DNA of 15,488 bases from an uncultured Cellvibrionales bacterium (GTDB lineage Bacteria > Pseudomonadota > Gammaproteobacteria > Pseudomonadales > UBA7434): positions 1-15,488 of the forward strand of contig CALCNB010000041.1 in assembly GCA_937897785.1 (NCBI GenBank), given 5' to 3'. The notes beneath the pieces are model-generated. The model did not search any database. It was not told the origin of the DNA and was given only the letters and a program-made list of their open reading frames with translations. Within the stretch, counting starts at the first letter, position 1; each line of letters starts with the position of its first letter. This document shows positions 1 through 6,860 of this stretch, in pieces. A program made the position numbers and the translations under genes.

Positions 1-99
1 GTCTTCTTCGTAAAGACCGATGAGATCATCTTCAATTTGAGCTGTCGCTGTCGAACAAATAAATAAAAACAGAATAGCGAAATAGGTTGGAATGTGCAT
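1..99 (-). CDS. Exported protein N-terminus, probably TonB-dependent receptor (partial)
   Basis: An open frame begins with ATG at 99 and runs off the left edge, giving 33 visible residues. The first 20 look like a Sec signal peptide: MHIP, a hydrophobic stretch rich in F, L, I and A, then STATA with a likely cleavage before Gln21. The start of the mature protein (QIEDDLIGLYEED) resembles the short acidic segment that often precedes the plug domain of some gammaproteobacterial TonB-dependent receptors. That family assignment is an inference from about 13 residues. A weak GAG-containing ribosome site lies upstream. A receptor here would fit the periplasmic binding protein and sensor kinase found about 2.5 kb away. 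Any other secreted protein is possible, since no plug or barrel domain is visible. Confidence 0.6.
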   Translation of the reverse strand, partial: MHIPTYFAILFLFICSTATAQIEDDLIGLYEED

Positions 100-354
100 G
101 ACTAGTATCTCGTTAGCGTCAAGTTAAGCTAATTGCCTGTATCGATAAGCCAAAATGATTGAAAACTCTCATTGCCAACAACGGCTTGCGGCATTTAGCC
201 AGTAACAGCTGTTAATATTAGGGATTGCCCAATACTAAAATTATAGGCTATTTTCAGGATTTCACATTGAAGGGCGCAATCGGATGTCATTGCAATTGTA
301 AAATGTGATGTAGGACGTTTTTTAAATTAAGATCAATAAGATAGCAGGCAAAGT
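100..354. other. Intergenic region upstream of the left-edge exported gene
   Basis: This 255-base non-coding stretch lies between two minus-strand genes, so it should hold the 3' end of the acetolactate-synthase-like transcript and the promoter of the left-edge gene. A minus-strand TATAAT hexamer is visible at 240-245, but no good -35 box sits at standard spacing from it. A 12-base perfect palindrome lies at 203-214. No hairpin followed by a U-tract was found after the stop codon at 355. No riboswitch core was recognised. Confidence 0.5.
203..214. promoter_or_regulatory. Perfect 12-bp palindrome, possible operator
   Basis: TAACAGCTGTTA is a perfect inverted repeat. It lies about 26 bases downstream of the minus-strand TATAAT at 240-245 and about 100 bases upstream of the exported gene's start. 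That position would suit a repressor site in the leader. A single 12-bp palindrome can occur by chance and no regulator is identified. Confidence 0.25.
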
Positions 355-2253
355 TTAGGGCAGCTGGGCCAGCTCAACGCCATGTTTAGCTTCTTTGAGG
401 ATGTCTAAGCGGGATTTCATCGGGGGGATTTCTTCACCATCAATTAAAATATCCAGCAATATAGGGCCTGATGGCGATTGAAGCTCCGTTAGATCAATAT
501 CACTGAAGTCTTCCCAGCACTCAATTCGATGCCCTTTGACGCCCATAGCCTGAGCCATTTCAGCAAAATTAATCGGCGGCAATTCAGCGCCTATTTGTTC
601 CGCCTTATTCATCCGTTGACCGTGTCTGACCATGCCGTATCCTTGATCATTCAAAATTACATAAATAACGGGAAGTTGATGCTCAATGGCCACAGTGATT
701 TCTTGACCCGACATAAGATAAGAACCATCACCTGTAATACACACAACCGGTGATTGTCGGTTACCAAATGCAGCGCCCACCGCCGCACCGATAGCCCAGC
801 CCATCGCGCCAAAACCCATGGCAATGTAAAAAGCATCCGCTTTGGGTAGATGCATGTAATGCGTCGCCCAACTCCAAGCATTGCCCGTATCAATAAAATA
901 ACGGCTATTATTAGCGCACTTTTCAGTCAGCGCCGCCATTAAACGCTGCGGTTTTATAGGTAGGTCTTGGCTTAATGTTTTTTCTGGCTCAACAATTTCT
1001 ATGTTGGCCGGCATCAACTGAGCCATCAGTTTTTGACTCCCTTGCGTCGCTTGAAGCGCATCGACTGTGGCATGGGGATAGGCAACGTATTTCGTATCAA
1101 TGCCAGCAATCAGCTTGGCGAATAAGGTATGTAAGTTGCCATATACATGTAAATAGGCCATCGGAGAGCGATCAAAGCTGCCCACTGAAGAGGCGATATG
1201 CACTAAGCGATCATTCAGTAAGGCTTGGGTATCCCAGCCTGCGGTATCCAACTCATTAAAACTGGTGCCCACCGCTAACACTAAATCGACACTGTCATCG
1301 ACCAATGCACGTCGAGCACTTTCATGGCCGCCAAAACCAAACACACCACAATAGCGAGGGTGACTAGCACCTAACCAACGTTTTCCGGCAGGCGAGCTGA
1401 CGATATTCGCTTCGACTAAATCGGCAAAATGCAAAATTTGGTCGGCAGCATCACCGCAATCTTCGCCAATTAAAACCGTGATATTACGGCCATTCAGCCG
1501 AGACGCCTCGATCGCTGACAGTAAGGCTTGATAACTGGCATCGTCGACTGCAACTGGCTCTCTAAGCAGGGTCGCCACATTAAAGCTAGCAGCGGCATTC
1601 GGCACGGGCATTGATAAAATATCAGCTGGAATACTCAAATGAACAGGCCCGCGAGGGCGTCGAAAGGCGGTTGATAAGGCAGTGAATAATTTACCCTCTA
1701 ATTGATCAGGATGCGAGACCAGCGAGCTGTAGCGTGTACAGTGATCAAAGATAGACACGACGTCGACTAAATCACTCGACGACTCTTGAAAACCTCGCTG
1801 ACCAAAGCTCGGTAAGGCCGTTTGAGGGGTAATCACCAGCATCGGCACGCGATCGACATAGGCATTAGCCACACCGGTCAGTAAATTCGTTGCCCCTGGG
1901 CCCGTGGTTGAACAACAAACACCTAACTTACCCGTTGATCGCGCATAGCCGTCAGCCATAAAAGCAGCGCCCGTTTCGTGCCTAGCCACCACCATTTGGG
2001 GCCCCGATACTAAGCGAGACCTTTTTCGCTCAAGCGCGCGGGAGTGATGAACCGATGTTTGAGGAATTTCGCCCTTATGACGCCGGGCTAAAGCATCAAA
2101 CAGCCCTTCAATCGCGCCACCGGGTATTCCAAAAACATACTCGACATCGATTTGACTGAGATAATCAACGATCAAATCAGCGTAAGTGAAAGCGGGGGTA
2201 GCCGTTTTAGCTGGCGCCTGTGACTTACCAATAATATGTTTTATTTCAGACAC
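355..2253 (-). CDS. Thiamine-diphosphate enzyme, acetolactate synthase large-subunit type
   Basis: A 632-residue protein with the three-domain layout of the ThDP enzyme superfamily. The N-terminal pyrimidine-binding domain (about 22-215) carries FGIPGG at 41-46 and the activating Glu93 in the RHETGAA motif. The middle domain spans about 240-390. The C-terminal pyrophosphate-binding domain carries the classic GDG...N signature at 508-535 (GDGSYLMS to ILND). The ending GEEIPPM also fits acetolactate synthases, which join two pyruvates, or pyruvate and 2-ketobutyrate, in branched-chain amino acid synthesis. The start is GTG at 2253, with AAGGG six bases upstream. Between FGIPGG and RHE there are about 20 more residues than in classical enzymes (roughly 58-86, basic and serine-rich). 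No regulatory ilvN subunit or ilvC lies nearby. The actual substrate may therefore be another 2-keto acid; glyoxylate carboligase-like or sulfoacetaldehyde acetyltransferase-like roles cannot be excluded. Confidence 0.85.
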   Translation of the reverse strand: MSEIKHIIGKSQAPAKTATPAFTYADLIVDYLSQIDVEYVFGIPGGAIEGLFDALARRHKGEIPQTSVHHSRALERKRSRLVSGPQMVVARHETGAAFMADGYARSTGKLGVCCSTTGPGATNLLTGVANAYVDRVPMLVITPQTALPSFGQRGFQESSSDLVDVVSIFDHCTRYSSLVSHPDQLEGKLFTALSTAFRRPRGPVHLSIPADILSMPVPNAAASFNVATLLREPVAVDDASYQALLSAIEASRLNGRNITVLIGEDCGDAADQILHFADLVEANIVSSPAGKRWLGASHPRYCGVFGFGGHESARRALVDDSVDLVLAVGTSFNELDTAGWDTQALLNDRLVHIASSVGSFDRSPMAYLHVYGNLHTLFAKLIAGIDTKYVAYPHATVDALQATQGSQKLMAQLMPANIEIVEPEKTLSQDLPIKPQRLMAALTEKCANNSRYFIDTGNAWSWATHYMHLPKADAFYIAMGFGAMGWAIGAAVGAAFGNRQSPVVCITGDGSYLMSGQEITVAIEHQLPVIYVILNDQGYGMVRHGQRMNKAEQIGAELPPINFAEMAQAMGVKGHRIECWEDFSDIDLTELQSPSGPILLDILIDGEEIPPMKSRLDILKEAKHGVELAQLP

Positions 2254-2605
2254 TTAATACCCTTTAAGTTTGAATAAACACAGGCAAAAACACACTGATA
2301 ATCAACTTTATTAACCAGTCTATGCCTTATGAAACACCCCAACAACGACCAATAGCTTATCCAATAATTTTCTGCTTACTATAGCCGATATTTTTACAGC
2401 CATACCTTCAGTTTGTCATGTAAATTATTGGTTTTAATGAATTATTTACAAATGAATTAAAAAATAATCAAATATTGGCGGCAAATTACCAAATATCTGC
2501 CAAACTTAAAGCTCAAAGCACTCATTTTTACTGCATCAGTTGCACGATTAGGCTATTTAATAAACCAACCAATGACGGTAATTATGCTAGGGATACTGCA
2601 CACAA
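2254..2605. other. Divergent intergenic region, AT-rich
   Basis: This 352-base gap separates the minus-strand acetolactate-synthase-like gene from the plus-strand binding-protein operon, so it must contain promoters in both directions. The centre (about 2400-2480) is very AT-rich. It contains an 8-base direct repeat ATGAATTA (2437-2444 and 2452-2459, period 15) and TTGGC/GCCAA half-sites just after it. I could not assign convincing -35/-10 pairs. No ORF with a credible start, no RNA gene and no transposon end was seen. Confidence 0.5.
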
Positions 2606-3619
2606 TTGACTCATATAACAGCACCTAAGCAAGCGATTTGCTATTCAAGCAATAAACTACCTCGCAGTTTCTTTCGGCGTGTTGCCTGCTTATTGCTGCT
2701 TATAATGATTAGCGCTTTAAGCCATGCTGACCGTCCTATTACCTCGTTGGAATCCAGCAACAATGCCCCGATTAGAACAACCTTAATCATGCCTTTAGTT
2801 GCAGGTGCCGCTAAAAGCATATATCAAGATGTCACTGAAGGTATAACATCAAATAAAGATCTAAAAATTTCTATTCTGATGGTTGATAAAACGTCATCCA
2901 TTGAAATGGTTGAACAACATATTCTGGAAAACAACAGTGAATTAGTCATTGCGCTGGGTAATACTAGTTATCGCTTAGCCGCCTTATTACCCATCGATAC
3001 ACTGGTCATTGCTGGAGGAATTACTGGCAACCAGTCATTGAGGCCAACGCTCAGCTTGTCCAGCGATCCTGAAGCGGCACTAAAAGAATTGAAACGAGTT
3101 GCTCCCCATATTGAAGATGTGATGCTCGTATATAACGAATCACTTAATGGCTGGTGGTACCACAAGGCAAAAAAAATTGCCCCCAAATATGGATTTAATA
3201 TTGTTGGCTACAACGCTAAGGATATTAGGGCCGGTGTTCAGTCATATCAGCAATTATTAGATGATGCCACGCCAAACACCTCAGCCATCTGGTTGCCGTT
3301 ACGAAATATTGTGCCTTCTAAAACCATACTGCCAATGTTACTCGAGCGCGCATGGAGTAAAAAGTTAGCGGTATTTTCTAACAACCCTTCGCATACAAAG
3401 CTGGGTGGCCTAATGGCCATCTACCCAGAACATCAAAAAATGGGCAGCCAGCTAGCTGAATTTGCTGCTGACCATTTTCAAGGTAAAACAAATGACAGCA
3501 TTATTGGCACTCAAGAACTACGTATTGCCATTAATTTACGAACCAGCTCACACATTGGTATTCGCTTAAGTGCATCAGATCAGGCTGGGTTTGATAAAGT
3601 CTACCCAACGCAACGCTAG
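2606..3619 (+). CDS. Periplasmic substrate-binding protein, ABC_sub_bind type
   Basis: A 337-residue exported protein. The only start that keeps the signal peptide is TTG at 2606, with AGGGA about 12 bases upstream. An in-frame stop lies at 2588-2590, and the first in-frame ATG (2705) would cut the export signal away. Residues 19-41 form a basic then hydrophobic signal (RSFFRR, then LLLLIMISALSHA) with likely cleavage after Ala41 and no lipobox. The mature part fits the two-lobed ABC_sub_bind family (PF04392): an ALGNTSYR segment near 116-123, a hinge with VMLVYNESL, and FSNNPSHTKLGGL in the second lobe. In this family such proteins bind a small ligand, but no ABC permease or ATPase is nearby. 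The next gene, a histidine kinase, starts 10 bases after the stop. A role as ligand-sensing partner of that kinase is therefore inferred. The ligand is unknown. Confidence 0.8.
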   Translation: MTHITAPKQAICYSSNKLPRSFFRRVACLLLLIMISALSHADRPITSLESSNNAPIRTTLIMPLVAGAAKSIYQDVTEGITSNKDLKISILMVDKTSSIEMVEQHILENNSELVIALGNTSYRLAALLPIDTLVIAGGITGNQSLRPTLSLSSDPEAALKELKRVAPHIEDVMLVYNESLNGWWYHKAKKIAPKYGFNIVGYNAKDIRAGVQSYQQLLDDATPNTSAIWLPLRNIVPSKTILPMLLERAWSKKLAVFSNNPSHTKLGGLMAIYPEHQKMGSQLAEFAADHFQGKTNDSIIGTQELRIAINLRTSSHIGIRLSASDQAGFDKVYPTQR

Positions 3620-3620
3620 T

Positions 3621-3625
3621 GGAGG
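3621..3625 (+). promoter_or_regulatory. Strong ribosome binding site of the histidine kinase
   Basis: GGAGG sits four bases before the ATG at 3630 and directly after the stop codon of the binding-protein gene. It decides the kinase start. An in-frame ATG at 3570 lies inside the upstream gene, has no comparable site, and would only add a non-conserved tail before the natural N-terminus. Confidence 0.8.
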
Positions 3626-3629
3626 AATA

Positions 3630-5249
3630 ATGAATTTTATACAGTCAATCAATTCCTCTTTATACGCTAGAAAAAAAGCGGAAACTAAAAAGCCACAAAG
3701 CTTTCAAAAAAAGCTTTTTATCAATTTTGCCATCACCGGTTTTATCATTGCTATTGCCGCTGCATTTGCCTATTCCTATATCGCCAGCAATATGATTGCC
3801 ACATTTTATGAACGGGAGGGCTTACAAGCGACTGAGCACTTTGCTCAACTCAGTGAGCTGGCGTTAATTTACGAAAGCGGTGAAAACGCCAAAGAAGCAG
3901 CATTAGCCACTTTAAATTATCCGAGCATCAAGCATGTCGCAGTCATCAGCGATAGCAATATTATTATCTTAGCCGAAGGTGAAACTAATGAAGCGATACT
4001 CTCATCGCTAGAAAAAAATGACTGGCAAGATAAGGCTGCAAAAATCTTCTCTAGCAGCCAAGCAACATGGCAAGTTGCTGCGCCAGTCTTCACTTCATAT
4101 AGTGAAGATGAAAATAGCTTTGGCCTAAACGATGAAGGCATAGAAGAGATCTACCTAGGCTATGTTGCCTTACAAATTGATACATCTGAATTGCGAAACT
4201 TTCAATTGCTATTATTTATACGAAACCTCGGCCTTGGTCTCGGCTATGGCTTAGTATTCGCCACGCTATTAATACTCACCTTACGGCGGCTATTAACGCC
4301 AATGAATAAACTCACTCAGGTTATGGAGCAAACATCAGACGGCAACTATAAAATTTCTGATATCGACGATAATGCATCAAAAGAAATCATTAAAGTCGCT
4401 GAAGTTTATAACCAAATGATTTCTAATTTAGCTGAGCGCGATCAAAAATTACGTAGCCAAAAAAATCTACTGAAAACAGAAGTTGCTTTAAGAACCAGCG
4501 AACTAGTCCAAGCAAGAGACGCCGCATTAGAGGCTAATCAGCATAAAACCGAGTTTCTTGCCAATGTCACTCACGAACTTCGAACACCACTGCAAAGCAT
4601 TATTGGTTATTCGGAAGTCGTCAAAGAACTACTGCTTGATGAAGGGGTTATTCATACCCAAGGCGACCTCGATAAAATCACGCATAATGCAGACCACTTA
4701 TTAGGTTTAATCAATTCCATTTTAGATATATCAAAGATTGAAGCTGGTAAAATGGAACTTAATAACCAGCAAACTAATATCGCTGAATTACTTAATAAAG
4801 TAGCTGATACCATTGCACCGCTTATCGAAAAAAATGACAATACATTAATTGTTAATACAGAAAATATTCAACAAGACATCGACATTGATCAAAAGAAATT
4901 ATTTCAAGTGCTGTTAAATTTGTTGAGCAACGCAGCTAAATTTACCCACCAAGGCTCCATTCAATTATCGGCTTCAATCAATAATGAGCTTTTAACTATT
5001 GACGTTATCGATAGCGGTATCGGTATTAGCCCACAGCAGCAAGCCGTTATTTTTGAGCCTTTCAGACAAATAGATGGCAGTGAAACGAGGAAATTTGTTG
5101 GCACCGGTCTAGGACTATCAATCGCGATGAATCTTACTAAATTAATTGGAGGTGATATCAGCCTCAATAGCGAAGTAGGCAAAGGGTCATGCTTCCAATT
5201 AACACTACCAATAAGCCAACAATTAGGCGCAACAGAAGCGGTTAATTAG
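3630..5249 (+). CDS. Membrane sensor histidine kinase (HAMP, HisKA, HATPase_c)
   Basis: A 539-residue two-component sensor. Domains in order: a cytoplasmic basic segment; a first transmembrane helix (about 29-53, FINFAITGFIIAIAAAF); an extracytoplasmic sensor region (about 54-190) that I do not recognise; a second transmembrane helix (about 192-218); a HAMP linker (about 219-271) with a following coiled coil; HisKA with phospho-acceptor His315 in NVTHELRTP; and HATPase_c with the N box (NAAKF from Asn434), the G1 box DSGIGI (from Asp461), the F box EPFRQ and the G2 box GTGLGL (491-496). There is no receiver or Hpt domain, and no response regulator gene lies in the window, so the partner must be encoded elsewhere. 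The gene is co-transcribed with the binding protein just upstream (10-base gap), which suggests that the ligand-loaded binding protein is the signal. The sensed compound is unknown. Confidence 0.92.
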   Translation: MNFIQSINSSLYARKKAETKKPQSFQKKLFINFAITGFIIAIAAAFAYSYIASNMIATFYEREGLQATEHFAQLSELALIYESGENAKEAALATLNYPSIKHVAVISDSNIIILAEGETNEAILSSLEKNDWQDKAAKIFSSSQATWQVAAPVFTSYSEDENSFGLNDEGIEEIYLGYVALQIDTSELRNFQLLLFIRNLGLGLGYGLVFATLLILTLRRLLTPMNKLTQVMEQTSDGNYKISDIDDNASKEIIKVAEVYNQMISNLAERDQKLRSQKNLLKTEVALRTSELVQARDAALEANQHKTEFLANVTHELRTPLQSIIGYSEVVKELLLDEGVIHTQGDLDKITHNADHLLGLINSILDISKIEAGKMELNNQQTNIAELLNKVADTIAPLIEKNDNTLIVNTENIQQDIDIDQKKLFQVLLNLLSNAAKFTHQGSIQLSASINNELLTIDVIDSGIGISPQQQAVIFEPFRQIDGSETRKFVGTGLGLSIAMNLTKLIGGDISLNSEVGKGSCFQLTLPISQQLGATEAVN

Positions 5250-5254
5250 TAGCG

Positions 5255-5977
5255 TTACTTCTTTATGCCAGGCCAAAAAAGACTAATCAGCCATACCCAA
5301 AACGAGTTACCTTCTAATACCATGCGGTCGATCTGATCATATTCTTTTGCATGCTCTAATGGATCAGCAAAAAAATCGCCTCTGGTTTTAAATCCTTGCT
5401 CGGGATCAAGATCACGAACCTTAACCGCTGGATTCCCTGCTACGATAGTATTTTCCGGTACATCTTTAGTGACCACTGAACCTGCCGCTACGATACTGTT
5501 CTCACCGATATGTACTCCTTTCAAGACAGTGGCATGATCGCCAATCCAAACATTGTCTTCAATGATAACAGGCTTGCTAGCTTGGTCGCGACTCATGCGA
5601 TCATATACACCATGCCAGTCTGAGTCTGTAATGTAAGCGCCGTTAGCGAACATGCAACTATCGCCAATGGAGATTTTATTTGCCGCGCTGATTCTTACCC
5701 CTGGAGATATCATCACATAATGACCGATAGTTATTTCGCCCTCACCTTCACTTACACCCCAAACACCAATCGAGACGTGGCGATCTGGTTCAGCGACGAT
5801 CGTTGCACAATCACCTAACGAAATTCCCTCGCCATTGATCTTAATATGCCATGGCCGCATAAAGGTGCCAAATTGGCCTAGGGATTTAAATCGCGGGCGC
5901 AAAAAATATTCGGCATAGGCGCTTCGTAACCTTAGATAGGTTTTTTTAATCCAGTAAGGTCGATAATCTTTTTGCAT
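5255..5977 (-). CDS. Hexapeptide-repeat acyltransferase (left-handed beta-helix)
   Basis: A 240-residue protein whose middle (about 52-185) is built of hexapeptide repeats (for example ISLGDC, ISIGDS, VIIEDNVWIGDHATVLKGVHIGENSIVAAGS, shown here as short separate units) and ends with the typical VAGNPAVKV closure. His122 in SDWHGVYDR occupies the loop that carries the catalytic His in O-acetyltransferases of this fold. Such enzymes move acetyl or acyl groups from CoA or ACP onto sugars, polysaccharides or lipids; the substrate cannot be read from the sequence. The start is ATG at 5977, with AGGA nine bases upstream. The last 20 residues (SFWVWLISLFWPGIKK) are aromatic and hydrophobic and could anchor the protein to the membrane. 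The gene converges on the histidine kinase, leaving only five bases between the stop codons, and diverges from the methyltransferase gene. Confidence 0.8.
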   Translation of the reverse strand: MQKDYRPYWIKKTYLRLRSAYAEYFLRPRFKSLGQFGTFMRPWHIKINGEGISLGDCATIVAEPDRHVSIGVWGVSEGEGEITIGHYVMISPGVRISAANKISIGDSCMFANGAYITDSDWHGVYDRMSRDQASKPVIIEDNVWIGDHATVLKGVHIGENSIVAAGSVVTKDVPENTIVAGNPAVKVRDLDPEQGFKTRGDFFADPLEHAKEYDQIDRMVLEGNSFWVWLISLFWPGIKK

Positions 5978-6113
5978 TATCAGTGTTCCTAAGGTATTTA
6001 AATCAACTGAAACGTTAGATATACATATCTAATGATATACTATGCCATAATATAAACCCTAATATAAAAAAATTGACAATTGTTTATTAACAGCGATTAT
6101 TCAAGCCACGACT
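5978..6113. promoter_or_regulatory. Divergent promoter region with overlapping -35 boxes
   Basis: For the plus strand, TTGACA at 6073-6078 is followed after 16 bases by GATTAT (6095-6100). That places the transcript start only a few bases before the ATG at 6114. For the minus strand, TTGTCA (6074-6079 read on that strand) is followed after 19 bases by TATATT (6049-6054), a somewhat long spacer. The two -35 boxes overlap, so the polymerases could compete. These assignments come from consensus matching alone. Confidence 0.35.
6015..6032. promoter_or_regulatory. Perfect inverted repeat, candidate operator
   Basis: TTAGATAT-AC-ATATCTAA is an 8+2+8 perfect inverted repeat. It lies between the proposed minus-strand -10 box and the acyltransferase start, where a bound dimeric regulator could block transcription. 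The repeat is AT-rich, which raises the chance of coincidence, and no regulator gene is adjacent. Confidence 0.4.
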
Positions 6114-6803
6114 ATGGAATACTCTTCAAGTAATGTTGACAGCAATCAAACTGAAGCGCATGACAAGGTCGGTGAAGTCGTTCAAAAACATTGGCGTACG
6201 CAGTTTCAAAAACCTATTGCAGAACACAACCAACGCGCTTATCAACAAGCAATAGCGGCAATAAATAAGCCATCTATTATATTTGATTCCGGTTGCGGCA
6301 ATGGTAATAGCACTTTGAAACTAGCCGCCCAATACCCTGATTCCTTTATTATCGGTATCGATAAGTCCCTATCACGCCTCACTAAGCAAGGAGATAAGGC
6401 CAGCCAATCGCTTAACAACCCTAATTTTATCTTAATTAGAGCGGACCTTATCGATTTCTGGCGCCTAGCTGAGAATGACAATATAGCATTGCTGCGGCAC
6501 TTTATACTCTACCCAAACCCGTGGCCGAAAAAAAACCATTTGAAACGGCGCTGGCATACCTCTCCATTATTCAAAACAATCATCGCCCTAGGCGGTCAAC
6601 TTGAAATAAGGAGCAATTGGCCTATCTATATCGAAGAATTTTCTACCGCATTAACAACACAGCGATTTACCAGCCAAAAAAAATTACTGGAAATACATAA
6701 TGATCAATGGCTGTCGGACTTCGAAAAAAAATACCACAAAAGTCAACATAGCTTATGGCAGTTAACCGCTGATCTTACGGTTGACAACCGTAACAATGGG
6801 TAA
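6114..6803 (+). CDS. TrmB-like SAM-dependent methyltransferase
   Basis: A 229-residue Rossmann-type methyltransferase resembling tRNA (guanine-46-N7)-methyltransferase. The SAM-binding motif is FDSGCGNGNST (57-67), followed by IGIDKS (80-85). The segment YPNPWPKKNHLKRR (133-146) matches the TrmB signature PDPWxKxxHxKRR. In the Escherichia coli enzyme the Asp of this motif is thought to be needed for catalysis; here it is Asn135 (codon AAC, 6516-6518). The protein may therefore be an altered or differently specific paralogue, and a canonical TrmB may exist elsewhere in the genome. The ATG at 6114 has no clear Shine-Dalgarno sequence, and the best promoter lies so close that the transcript may be almost leaderless. 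CysE follows after 57 bases on the same strand. Confidence 0.7.
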   Translation: MEYSSSNVDSNQTEAHDKVGEVVQKHWRTQFQKPIAEHNQRAYQQAIAAINKPSIIFDSGCGNGNSTLKLAAQYPDSFIIGIDKSLSRLTKQGDKASQSLNNPNFILIRADLIDFWRLAENDNIALLRHFILYPNPWPKKNHLKRRWHTSPLFKTIIALGGQLEIRSNWPIYIEEFSTALTTQRFTSQKKLLEIHNDQWLSDFEKKYHKSQHSLWQLTADLTVDNRNNG

Positions 6804-6860
6804 CAAAATCAACCTATATGTGGCAACACACAGAATATTTGCCTCACTTAAGGATCTTAT

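Noticed and set aside
100..240. A cobalamin or other riboswitch upstream of the probable TonB-dependent receptor
   Set aside because: The stretch contains no recognisable conserved riboswitch core such as the B12 box.
2437..2459. Direct repeat ATGAATTA with period 15 as a possible iteron or operator pair
   Set aside because: It is only two short copies in very AT-rich DNA and is probably coincidental.
2584..2628. A 14-codon ORF (starting MLGILHTIDS) overlapping the start of the binding-protein gene, as a possible leader peptide
   Set aside because: It has no good ribosome site, no runs of a regulatory amino acid and no attenuator hairpin; it looks like chance.
3570..3629. An earlier in-frame ATG for the histidine kinase, adding 20 residues
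   Set aside because: It lies inside the upstream gene and has no good ribosome site, whereas GGAGG stands directly before the ATG at 3630.
3695..3720. AAGCTTT...AAAGCTTTTT, which looks like a terminator hairpin with a T-run
   Set aside because: It lies within the coding region of the kinase N-terminus (QSFQKKLFI) and would interrupt the gene.
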